Assembly (NCBI RefSeq): GCF_021538895.1 | Contig: NZ_JADDRL010000022.1 | Span: forward strand, 42,017-106,016 | Direction: 5' to 3' | DNA from: Streptomyces olivochromogenes | Lineage (GTDB): Bacteria > Actinomycetota > Actinomycetes > Streptomycetales > Streptomycetaceae | DNA: 64,000 bases | Shown here: positions 49,856 to 58,105 of the stretch, piece after piece | How the letters are laid out: the number at the start of each line of letters is the position of its first letter | Position numbering within the stretch: the stretch's first letter is position 1 | Position numbers and translations under genes: made by a program | Notes under the pieces: model-generated | Seen by the model: the letters and a program-made list of their open reading frames with translations, nothing else | What the model was told of the DNA's origin: nothing | The model's database searches: none

Positions 49856-50392
49856 ATGGCGGCACCCAGCAATCGCTACCTCGGCAAGTTCCGCGGCCGG
49901 GTCGTCAGCAACGACGACCCGCTGCGGATCGGCCGTATCACCGTCGAGGTCCCGGACGTGCTCGGCGACGAGCCGTCCACCTGGGCGCTGCCCTGCCTGC
50001 CGTTCACCGGGCCCCAGGCGGGTCAGTTCGTGGTGCCGCCGCCCGGCGCGGGCGTGTGGGTGGAGTTCGAGCAGGGGGACCCCAGCTTCCCGGTGTGGAC
50101 CGGATGCTGGTACGGCGACGCCGACGAACTGCCGCCCGACGCGCGCCGCGAACTCCAGGCGAACGCGGCGAGCAAGCCGGTCGTCGTGCAGACCCCGGGG
50201 GCCCACAAGATCGTGCTCAACGACACCGCCGGTGCCGAACAGGGGATCCTCCTCCAGGCCCAGGGCGGCGCCTACATCCGCATCACCAAGGAAGCCGTGG
50301 TCATCGCCACCGGCGCCGGTGCCGAGATCGTGCTGCGCGGTCGCGAAGTGACCATCAACGAGGGCCAGTTGACCGTCCTCTCCAAGCGATAA
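49856..50392 (+). CDS. Spike base protein (gp5 OB-fold / baseplate assembly V, C-terminal Pvc8)
   Basis: A 178-residue protein with a gpV/gp5 OB-fold (LGKFRGRVVSNDDPLRIGRI, VVPPPGAGVWVEFEQGDPSF, VWTGCWYGD) and a short beta-helical C-terminal region (GAYIRITKEAVVIATGAGAE). It forms the upper part of the membrane-piercing spike. In PVC this is fused to the hub; here it is a separate gene 33 nt downstream. Confidence 0.92.
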   Translation: MAAPSNRYLGKFRGRVVSNDDPLRIGRITVEVPDVLGDEPSTWALPCLPFTGPQAGQFVVPPPGAGVWVEFEQGDPSFPVWTGCWYGDADELPPDARRELQANAASKPVVVQTPGAHKIVLNDTAGAEQGILLQAQGGAYIRITKEAVVIATGAGAEIVLRGREVTINEGQLTVLSKR

Positions 50393-50407
50393 CAACGGGG
50401 GAAGAAC

Positions 50408-50743
50408 TTGTCCGGAAGTCTGTTGGACGCGAGCGCCGTCATCGGCTGCCCGCACGGCGGCCGTGTCGCGCCGGCCACCACGCCCTCCGGCGGCCTGCGG
50501 ATCGCGGGCGCCGCCGTCGCCACGGCCGAGCACACCTATGTCGTCACCGGCTGCCCGCACACCGTCGCCGGCGTGCCCTCGCCGTGCGTCTCGGTGCGCT
50601 GGACCGCCGCGCACACCGGCGTGACGGTCGACGGCGCGGCCGTGCTGCTCGACACCTCGGCCGCCCAGTGCGTCAGCGCGGCCCTCGTCCCACAGGGGCC
50701 ACCCGTCGTCCAGGCCGCGCAGCGAAAGGTCACCGTCCGATGA
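50408..50743 (+). CDS. PAAR-like spike tip protein
   Basis: A 111-residue Gly/Pro/Ala-rich protein with two CPH motifs (VIGCPHGGRV, TGCPHTVAG), resembling PAAR-like spike tips that bind a metal with His/Cys. A TTG start at 50408 is supported by GGGGGAAG 3-4 nt upstream, and no ATG is available nearby. Its stop overlaps the gp25 ATG. Confidence 0.82.
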   Translation: MSGSLLDASAVIGCPHGGRVAPATTPSGGLRIAGAAVATAEHTYVVTGCPHTVAGVPSPCVSVRWTAAHTGVTVDGAAVLLDTSAAQCVSAALVPQGPPVVQAAQRKVTVR

Positions 50744-51126
50744 GGCCGACGCGTCACCGCACCCGCACCGACATCGCGTTCCCCTTCCACCCCGACCGCC
50801 GGGGCCGCACCGCGCAGGCCCACCCCGCCGAGCACGTCCACGACCTGATCGAGCAACTGCTGTTCACCAGCCCGGGCGAGCGCGTGATGCGCCCCGACTT
50901 CGGCTGCGGACTGCTCGACCTGGTCTTCGCCCCGAGCAGCCCGGAACTGGTCAGCACCCTCGAACTCTCCGTCCAGGCCTCGCTCCAGCGCTGGCTCGGC
51001 GACCTCGTCGAGGTCGTGGCCCTCGACATCGAGAGCGGCGACGACGTCGTACGCGTGCATCTGTCGTACGTCGTGCGCGCCACCGGCACCGTCCGCGAGG
51101 ACGTCTTCGAGGGGAGGGCGGCATGA
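50740..51126 (+). CDS. gp25-like baseplate wedge protein
   Basis: A 128-residue gp25/Pvc9-type protein. HVHDLIEQLLFTSPGERVMR and PDFGCGLLDLVFAPSS are the family hallmark, including the conserved gp25 EPR-like core region replaced by GERVMRPDFG. It nucleates sheath polymerisation at the baseplate. ATG overlaps the preceding and following genes by 4 nt each. Confidence 0.95.
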   Translation: MRPTRHRTRTDIAFPFHPDRRGRTAQAHPAEHVHDLIEQLLFTSPGERVMRPDFGCGLLDLVFAPSSPELVSTLELSVQASLQRWLGDLVEVVALDIESGDDVVRVHLSYVVRATGTVREDVFEGRAA

Positions 51127-54100
51127 CCGTGGGAACCACCCGCCGGGCCAAGGTGCGGGCAGCACAGCTCAGCGGTGTCGACGCCGTCGAGGTGAGCGAC
51201 GACGGGCTGCTGCTCACCGTCACCTTCCTCGGCAAGGCCCCGCACGGCCTGGGCCCCGAGAACGTCCGCATCGACGGCGGCCGGCGCATCACCGGCATCA
51301 CCGCGGTCGACGTCAGCGTCGAACGCGAGGAGGACCCGGAACTCGACGACCGGCTCTACGTCACCCTCGACCGGGTCGGCGACACCTCCCGCTACCGGCT
51401 CTCGCTCGTCGAGACCGACCCCTACGGGCGGCCCGGCACCGAGCCGTTCCGCGGCTTCGACCAGCGCTACCACAGCGCGTCGTTCGCCTTCCGGCCCGAC
51501 TGCCCCACGCCCTTCGACTGCGCGGACGGCGACGAGGAGACCCCGCTCTTCCCGCCTGCCCCGGTCATCGACTACACCGCCCGCGACTACGACACCATCC
51601 GCAAACTGCTCCTGGACCGGCTGGCGCTCACCACCCCCGACTGGGTCGAGCGCAACCCCGCCGACCTCGGTGTCACCCTGGTCGAACTCCTCGCCCACAC
51701 CGGTGACCAGATCAGCTACCAGCAGGACGCGGTCGCCACCGAGGCCTACCTGGACACCGCGCGCCGCCGGGTCTCCGTACGGCGTCATGTGCGGCTCATC
51801 GACTACGCGATGCACGACGGCTGCAACGCCCGCGCGTACGTGACCGTCGGGACGGCCGGCGACCACACCCTGGCCCCGGGCACGTACCGCTTCGCCTCCG
51901 TCGACGTCCGCGTCCTCGACCCGCACGACCGGCCCGAGCCCGGCACCGTCATCGACGAGAACGACCTCGGCGACCTCGACGAGCGCGGCGCGGTGGAGGT
52001 CTTCGAACCGGTCGTCGCCGCCGAGCCGTTGCGGCTGCGGGTCGCGCACAACGCGATCCGGCTGTGGACCTGGGGCGGCGAGGTCAGCGCCCTGCCCCAG
52101 GGGGCCACGGCGGCCACCCTGCGCGACGAGTGGGTGGACCAGGAGACCTGCCGGGAACGCCGGCTGGACCTGTCGCCGGGCGACGTCCTGGTCCTGGAGG
52201 AGGTGAAGGGCCCGCGCACCGGCACCCCCGGCGACGCCGACCCCGCCCACCGGCAGGCCGTACGCCTGACCTCCGTCACCCCCGGCCTGGACCGGATCGA
52301 GGACCAGCCCGTCCTGGAGGTCACCTGGGCCGCCGAGGACGCCCTGCGCCTCCCGTTCTGCCTGACCACGCGCGGCGGACGCGACTGCCTGCCCGTCGAG
52401 GACGTCACCCTCGCCCGCGGCAACGCCGTCCTCGTCGACCACGGCCGCTCCGGGCCGCACGAGACGGTCACCGCGCCGCCGGTGCCGGCGGTCGTGGCCC
52501 CCTGCGATCCTCCCCCAGCCTCCGGCCGGGGGTACCCCCATCTCGCTCCGCTCGACTTCGGCTGCCACGACCGTACGGAGGGCAACGCGCCCGCTCGGCT
52601 CATCACGTCCCTCACGGACGTGGCGGAGCGCGGCGAGGCCCTGACCCCCGACGGCGTCCGCGAGTTGTTCGACGTCGTGGGGGAGCGGGCCACCGTACGC
52701 GCCGGAATCGGCCTGGAACGGGCCGGACAGCGGCACGAGCGTGTCGTGCCCGGTACGGCGTACGCGCAGGCCGCCGCGCTGCGGACCCTGCTGGCGCAGT
52801 CCGTGTACCCGGGCATCGCCCCCCGGTTCCGCCCGGTCCTCGGCCGCGCCCCGGTGACCCAGGCCGTGCCGTTCCCCGACCCCGCCACCGTCGCCGCCGG
52901 GCAGGCCGAGCGGATCGCCGCCGTCCCCGGCCGGGTCCGGCAGCGGCTCGTCGAGCTGTGGCGCAGCGCCCGTGACCGTGACGGACTCGGCGAGGAGGAG
53001 ATCAACGAACTCGCCCTGATCTACAGCCTGAAGGTGCTGGAGCGGCTGGAGCTGCGCAGCCACCCGGTGCGCGCCCTGCGTGAACTCCTCCACCGCACCG
53101 AGGAGTTGCTCGACGCCAAGCTGCGCCGCGTCGACATCCTCACCGCACGGGCCCGTGCCGGAACCGTTCTCGACGGCCACATCGCCTGGGAGATCGCGAA
53201 CAGTTGGGGACCCGTGTACGCGGCCGGACTGCACCCCGACGAGCCGGTCCTGCGCGGCTCGGCGACCGGCGCCCTCGTCCAGGACCCGCGCGGGGCGCTG
53301 CCCGCCGTACGCCTGCACGACGCGGACCTGGTCTGGGAACCGCGCCGCGACCTGTTCCACAGCGGCACCCGCGACCGGCACTTCGTCGGCGAACTGGAGG
53401 ACGACGGCCGTCTCGCCCTGCGCTTCGGCGACGGACGCCACGGCGCGAAGCCGACGCCGGGGGCCCGCATGACCGTACGCCACCGGCTCGGCGGTGGCGC
53501 CACCGGCAACGTCGGCGCGGAGGCCATCAACCACCTGGTCGTCGAGCCGGGCTGTGCGACACCGGTCGCCACGGTCCGCAACCCGCTGCCCGCCACGGGC
53601 GGCACGGAACCCGAACCCATCGAGCAGGTACGCCAGTTGGCGCCGCTCGACCTGCGCCGCACCCGGCTGCGCGCGGTCACCGCCGAGGACTACGCGGCCC
53701 TCGCCTCCGCACTGCCCGGAGTCCAGCGGGCCGCCGCCGAGCTGCGCTGGACCGGCAGCGTCCAGGAGGCGCACATCGCCGTCGACGCCCTCGGCACCGG
53801 CGCCCCCACCGAGGAGCTGCTCGCCTCGGTGGCCCAGACGCTGGAGGCCTACCGGCGCATCGGCCACGACCTGGTGGTCGGCCCCGCCCGGCCGGTGCCG
53901 CTGGACATCGCGCTCGGCGTGTGTGCGGCGCCCGGACATCAGCACGGGCAGATCCTGGCCGAGTTGTACCGCGTCCTCGGCAGCGGACGGCTGCCTGGCG
54001 GACGGCTCGGCTTCTTCCACCCGGACGCGCTGACCTTCGGCGAACCGGTCCGGCTCAGCCGGCTGGTCGCCGTCGCGGCGGCCGTCCCCGGAGTGGAGAG

Positions 54101-54260
54101 CGTCCAGGTCACCCGGCTGCGCCGGCTGTACGAGGAGGACCGAGGAGAGAGGGAGGACGGCGTGCTGCGGCTCGGCCCGCTGGAGATCGCCACCTGCGAC
54201 AACGACCCGGACCGGCCGGAGAACGGGCGGCTGGAGATTTCCCTGGGAGGTGCCCGATGA
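51123..54260 (+). CDS. Baseplate wedge protein (gp6/baseplate-J, Pvc11-like)
   Basis: A 1,045-residue baseplate assembly protein. The N-terminal 150 residues are an immunoglobulin-like extension; the central part has IDYTARDYDTIRKLLLDRLA, the family marker, and DQISYQQDAVATEAYLDTAR. The C-terminal half holds FGDGRHGAKPTPGARMTVRH and RRTRLRAVTAEDYAALASAL, a baseplate-J core. It forms the wedge that holds the hub and sheath. A GC-rich repeat is inserted in frame near residues 463-473. Start and end overlap neighbours (ATGA). Confidence 0.94.
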   Translation: MTVGTTRRAKVRAAQLSGVDAVEVSDDGLLLTVTFLGKAPHGLGPENVRIDGGRRITGITAVDVSVEREEDPELDDRLYVTLDRVGDTSRYRLSLVETDPYGRPGTEPFRGFDQRYHSASFAFRPDCPTPFDCADGDEETPLFPPAPVIDYTARDYDTIRKLLLDRLALTTPDWVERNPADLGVTLVELLAHTGDQISYQQDAVATEAYLDTARRRVSVRRHVRLIDYAMHDGCNARAYVTVGTAGDHTLAPGTYRFASVDVRVLDPHDRPEPGTVIDENDLGDLDERGAVEVFEPVVAAEPLRLRVAHNAIRLWTWGGEVSALPQGATAATLRDEWVDQETCRERRLDLSPGDVLVLEEVKGPRTGTPGDADPAHRQAVRLTSVTPGLDRIEDQPVLEVTWAAEDALRLPFCLTTRGGRDCLPVEDVTLARGNAVLVDHGRSGPHETVTAPPVPAVVAPCDPPPASGRGYPHLAPLDFGCHDRTEGNAPARLITSLTDVAERGEALTPDGVRELFDVVGERATVRAGIGLERAGQRHERVVPGTAYAQAAALRTLLAQSVYPGIAPRFRPVLGRAPVTQAVPFPDPATVAAGQAERIAAVPGRVRQRLVELWRSARDRDGLGEEEINELALIYSLKVLERLELRSHPVRALRELLHRTEELLDAKLRRVDILTARARAGTVLDGHIAWEIANSWGPVYAAGLHPDEPVLRGSATGALVQDPRGALPAVRLHDADLVWEPRRDLFHSGTRDRHFVGELEDDGRLALRFGDGRHGAKPTPGARMTVRHRLGGGATGNVGAEAINHLVVEPGCATPVATVRNPLPATGGTEPEPIEQVRQLAPLDLRRTRLRAVTAEDYAALASALPGVQRAAAELRWTGSVQEAHIAVDALGTGAPTEELLASVAQTLEAYRRIGHDLVVGPARPVPLDIALGVCAAPGHQHGQILAELYRVLGSGRLPGGRLGFFHPDALTFGEPVRLSRLVAVAAAVPGVESVQVTRLRRLYEEDRGEREDGVLRLGPLEIATCDNDPDRPENGRLEISLGGAR
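52508..52540 (+). repeat. Streptomyces-type GC-rich mini-repeat inside coding sequence
   Basis: A CCCCC/GGGGG/CCCCC arrangement (CCCCC 52512-52516, palindromes CCGGCCGG 52522-52529 and GGGGGTACCCCC 52528-52539). It resembles short repetitive elements commonly seen between Streptomyces genes. Here it keeps the baseplate gene in frame, encoding PPASGRGYPH. Confidence 0.55.
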
Positions 54261-57200
54261 CCCCGGCGTGCTCCTGCGGCGGCGCGTGCGGCGGCCACGA
54301 CGAGCGCCTCGCGCCCGCCCCGCCGCACAACCCTCCTGGCCGCACCGCCCTCGACTACCGCGTCGGCGAGTACGGCTCCTTCCTCGCCGCGCTCCTCGAC
54401 CGGCTCGCCTCGCCCGCGTACCCGGCCCTCGACGGGCTGACCGTGCGCACCCCCGACGACCCGGCGATCGGCCTGCTCGACGCCACCGCCGTCCTCGGGG
54501 ACCTGCTCACCTTCCACTCCGAGCGCATCGCCGACGAGGCCTATCTGCGCACCGCCGACGAGCACCGCTCGCTGGTGCTGCTCGGCCGGCTCGTCGGACA
54601 CCGGCCCCGGCCCGGTGTGGCCGCGACCACCCATCTCGCGTACACCCTCGAACGCGACCCGCGCGCCGAGGCCCTGCCCGTCCTCGTCCCGCGCGGGGCG
54701 CGCAGCCACAGCGTGCCCGCCTCCGCCGACGAGCAGTCGCTGACCTTCGAGACCGCCCGGGACCTCACCGCCCGCTGGGACTGGAACGAACTGAAGGTAC
54801 GGCGCCGCCGCCCGTCCCTCATCACGCCCGAGGACCTCGACCGCCGTTCCGCGCTGTTCGTCGAGGGCACGGCGAACTCCCTGCAGACCGGCGACCAGTT
54901 GCTCTTCGTCTTCGGTGAACAGGCGGGCGGGGAGCGGAGGTTGCTGCCCGTCGCGGGCGTCCGGATCGACCGGGACGACGACATCACCGCGATCTCCCTG
55001 CCCAAGTCGGTCCCGCCCACGCTCAAGGAGCTGGTCGACGAGGTGCGGCGGTGGACCGCGGAGCCGGCGGCCCCGGGCGAGCCGGGCGACGAGCCCCCGA
55101 CCCCCGAGGTGCCCAACCCGCGCCCGGTCAGCCGTCTGATCGAGGACTTCGACGACCAGGTCCTCGCCCCGCTGCGGGCCGACCTGGACGGCATCCGGAC
55201 CCCGGAGCGCCTCGCGGCCCGCCTCGCCGAACCGGTGGCCCGCCTCACCGAGGCCGAGGTCCTGGCCGAGCCGTACGACGACGTGGCGGCCTGGTTCGAG
55301 CAGCTGGAGGCGGTGCTGGCGGAACTGGCCGAGCGGGCCCTGGAGTTGGCACCGACGCAACCCGCCGAGATCGGGCCGTCCGCCGGCTCCGCTCAGCCGG
55401 CCCAGGCCGCGCAGCTCACCGGGACCGCACGGTCCGCCCAGGCCGCCACCCCGGCGACCGCCCGGAGCGAAGCCCACGGCACCGGCCACCAGCCCCAGGA
55501 GACGGACCCCCACCGGGCCGCCCTCCAGGCCCTGAGCACCGTGCTCCCGGCCCTGCGCGGCTCCGCCCCCGCCGCGCGCACCGGCCACCGCGCCCAGCGC
55601 CCCGGCACCGACACCGCCCGCCTCCTCGGGGCGCTCGACCCGGGCCTGGGCGGCCTCTACCCGGCCTGGCGCACGGCCGCCGCCCCCGGCGCCCCGCGGC
55701 TCCTGCGCGACCTGCTCGCGATGCGGGTCACCGCGGCACCCTTCGGCGCCACGGCCCCGCTGAAGCCGGTCCAGGACGAGCGCGGCCGCGTCATCCGCAC
55801 CGCCGACTGGCCGCTGACCGGCGCGGTACTGGCGAGCATGCGCGTGGTGTACGACCCGGCGGGCAAGGTCCCGGTCCGCGCCGAGTTCCAGTACGTCGAG
55901 GGCAGCAGCAGCGACCAGCGCGCCGAGAACCTCCCCGTCGCGCAGCAGATCACGTTCCCCCTGGGCCCGGGACAGGTCGACCTGTCGACCCGCGCCGCCC
56001 AGGACCGCGAGCTGAGCTGGCTCAACCGCCGCCCGGCCGCGGCCGAGGAACCCGGCGTCACCGCCCGCCTCCACTCCGGGCTGCCCGAACGCACCCTGTT
56101 CGTGTCCCGCCCGGACGACGACGGCCTGGTCCACATCGGCGTCCACAACGGCACGGCCCAGGAGATCTCCCTGCGGCCCGGCGGCAGCGAGCAGTTCACC
56201 CACGGCGACCACGAGGTGAGCCTGAAGTACACGGTGGGCAGCACCGAGCCCAACGTCGAGATCGTGATCGCCAGCAAGCCGGAGCCCGTCAACCGCAGCG
56301 TCCTCCAACTGGACACCGTGCACGAGGGCATCACCGTCGGCAGCTGGGTGGCGATCCGGCGCCCGGCCAAGGGCGCCCAGGGCGGGATCCCCGGGGACGC
56401 CCGTCTCGCCTTCGTCACCACGCAGGTGGTGGCCGCGCGCACGGCGGCGTACTCCAACTACGGCATCACCGGCCGCGGCACCGAACTCACCCTCGCCGAC
56501 CCCTGGCTGGACGAGTTCGACGTCCTGCTCTCCCACATCCGCGACACCACCGTGTACGCGGCGGGGGAGCCGCTGCGCCCGGCCGACGAGCCGCTCGGTG
56601 AGGACGTGCACGGCAACGAGATCGAACTCGCCGAGCTGTACGACGGGTTGCGACCCGGCCGCACCCTCATCGTGAGGGGGGAACGCGCCGACATCCCCGG
56701 CACGGCCGGCGTCACCGGGACCGAGGTGGTCGTGATCGCCGCCGCCGACCCGGCCGTCGATCCCCGGCTCCCGGGCGACCACGTGCACACCCGCCTCACC
56801 CTCACCACCGACCTCGTCCACCGCTACCGGCGCGCGAGCGTCCGGATCCTCGGCAACGTCGTCGAGGCCACCCACGGCGAGAGCCGCGAGGAGGCCATCG
56901 GCAGCGGCGACTCCGGCCGCGTCAACCAGACCTTCGCGCTCTGGCAGTCCCCGCTGACCTGGCTCGCCGCCGACAACCCCCTGGGCGCCACACCCGTCCT
57001 GGAGATCCGCGTCGACGGCGTCCTGTGGCACGAGGTCGACAGCCTCGCCGGCCGCGCTCCGACCGAGCGCGTGTACATCACCGGCACCGCCTCCGACGGC
57101 CGCACCACCGTCACCTTCGGTGACGGCGTGCACGGCGCCCGGCTGTCCAGCGGCCACGAGAACGTCCGCGCCCGCTACCGCTTCGGCACCGGCCGGGCCG

Positions 57201-58105
57201 CGAACGTGCCCGCCGACCGGATCACCCAGCCCCTCACCCGCCCGCTCGGCGTCAGCGCGGTCACCAACCCGCGCCCGGCGACGGGCGGCGCGGACGCGGA
57301 CGGGCCCGGCCTCACCCGCCGGACGATCCCGCTCGCCGTCTCCGCCCTGGACCGGCTGGTCTCCCCGGCCGACTACGAGGACTTCGCCCGCTCCCGCGCC
57401 GGCATCGGCCGGGCGGCGGCCCGCGAACTCTTCGACGGGCGACGGCGCGTGCTGCACGTGACGGTCGCCGGCACCGACGACGTGCCGCTGTCCGAGGACA
57501 ACCTCCGGCCGCTGTGCGGCGCGCTGACCGAGTACGGCGACCCGAACCTGCCGGTCCGGGTGGACGCGCGGGAACTCGTCCTGCTGTTGATCGCCGCCAA
57601 GGTGAAACTCGCCCCGGACCACGCCTGGGAGTTCGTCGAACCCCGGCTGCGGCAGGCGCTGCTGCGCCGACTCGGGTACGAGGGCCGGGAGTTGGCGAAG
57701 CCCGCGCGGCTCTCCGAGGTCCTCGCCACCGCGCACTCCGTGCCGGGCGTGGACTACGTGGACGTCGACGTGTTCACCGGGGTGCCCGCCTCCGCCACCG
57801 CGGAGCAGCTCACCGCCCTGCTCGCCGACCCCGGCACCCCCCGGGCGTCCGTACCGGCGCACCCGGCGACGTACGAGGAGAAGACCCACACCGTGCGCGC
57901 CCAGGACGGCGAGACCCTGTCGTCCGTCTGCGCCCGGTACGGCGTCCCGCTCGCCGAACTCCTGCGCCTCAACCCCGACATCACCGACACCCGGCGCCTG
58001 AAGAAGGGCCGGACGGTGTTCGTCTTCCGCGGCATCCGCCCGGCCCGGCTCACCATGCTGTCGGCGCGGGCCGCGGACACCCTGATTCTGACGGAGGTCA
58101 AGTGA
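54257..58105 (+). CDS. Large baseplate protein (Pvc12-like) with C-terminal LysM domain
   Basis: A 1,282-residue baseplate protein. The N-terminus has a cysteine cluster (CSCGGACGG), then LDATAVLGDLLTFHSERIAD and EAYLRTADEHRSLVLLGRLV, typical of the Pvc12 family. An Ala/Pro-rich linker (about 355-450) is followed by the baseplate-J-like domain with TVTFGDGVHGARLSSGHEN. The last 70 residues are a LysM domain (HTVRAQDGETLSSVCARYGV, LLRLNPDI), unusual here, suggesting peptidoglycan binding. ATG 54257 follows GGGAGG. Confidence 0.93.
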   Translation: MTPACSCGGACGGHDERLAPAPPHNPPGRTALDYRVGEYGSFLAALLDRLASPAYPALDGLTVRTPDDPAIGLLDATAVLGDLLTFHSERIADEAYLRTADEHRSLVLLGRLVGHRPRPGVAATTHLAYTLERDPRAEALPVLVPRGARSHSVPASADEQSLTFETARDLTARWDWNELKVRRRRPSLITPEDLDRRSALFVEGTANSLQTGDQLLFVFGEQAGGERRLLPVAGVRIDRDDDITAISLPKSVPPTLKELVDEVRRWTAEPAAPGEPGDEPPTPEVPNPRPVSRLIEDFDDQVLAPLRADLDGIRTPERLAARLAEPVARLTEAEVLAEPYDDVAAWFEQLEAVLAELAERALELAPTQPAEIGPSAGSAQPAQAAQLTGTARSAQAATPATARSEAHGTGHQPQETDPHRAALQALSTVLPALRGSAPAARTGHRAQRPGTDTARLLGALDPGLGGLYPAWRTAAAPGAPRLLRDLLAMRVTAAPFGATAPLKPVQDERGRVIRTADWPLTGAVLASMRVVYDPAGKVPVRAEFQYVEGSSSDQRAENLPVAQQITFPLGPGQVDLSTRAAQDRELSWLNRRPAAAEEPGVTARLHSGLPERTLFVSRPDDDGLVHIGVHNGTAQEISLRPGGSEQFTHGDHEVSLKYTVGSTEPNVEIVIASKPEPVNRSVLQLDTVHEGITVGSWVAIRRPAKGAQGGIPGDARLAFVTTQVVAARTAAYSNYGITGRGTELTLADPWLDEFDVLLSHIRDTTVYAAGEPLRPADEPLGEDVHGNEIELAELYDGLRPGRTLIVRGERADIPGTAGVTGTEVVVIAAADPAVDPRLPGDHVHTRLTLTTDLVHRYRRASVRILGNVVEATHGESREEAIGSGDSGRVNQTFALWQSPLTWLAADNPLGATPVLEIRVDGVLWHEVDSLAGRAPTERVYITGTASDGRTTVTFGDGVHGARLSSGHENVRARYRFGTGRAANVPADRITQPLTRPLGVSAVTNPRPATGGADADGPGLTRRTIPLAVSALDRLVSPADYEDFARSRAGIGRAAARELFDGRRRVLHVTVAGTDDVPLSEDNLRPLCGALTEYGDPNLPVRVDARELVLLLIAAKVKLAPDHAWEFVEPRLRQALLRRLGYEGRELAKPARLSEVLATAHSVPGVDYVDVDVFTGVPASATAEQLTALLADPGTPRASVPAHPATYEEKTHTVRAQDGETLSSVCARYGVPLAELLRLNPDITDTRRLKKGRTVFVFRGIRPARLTMLSARAADTLILTEVK

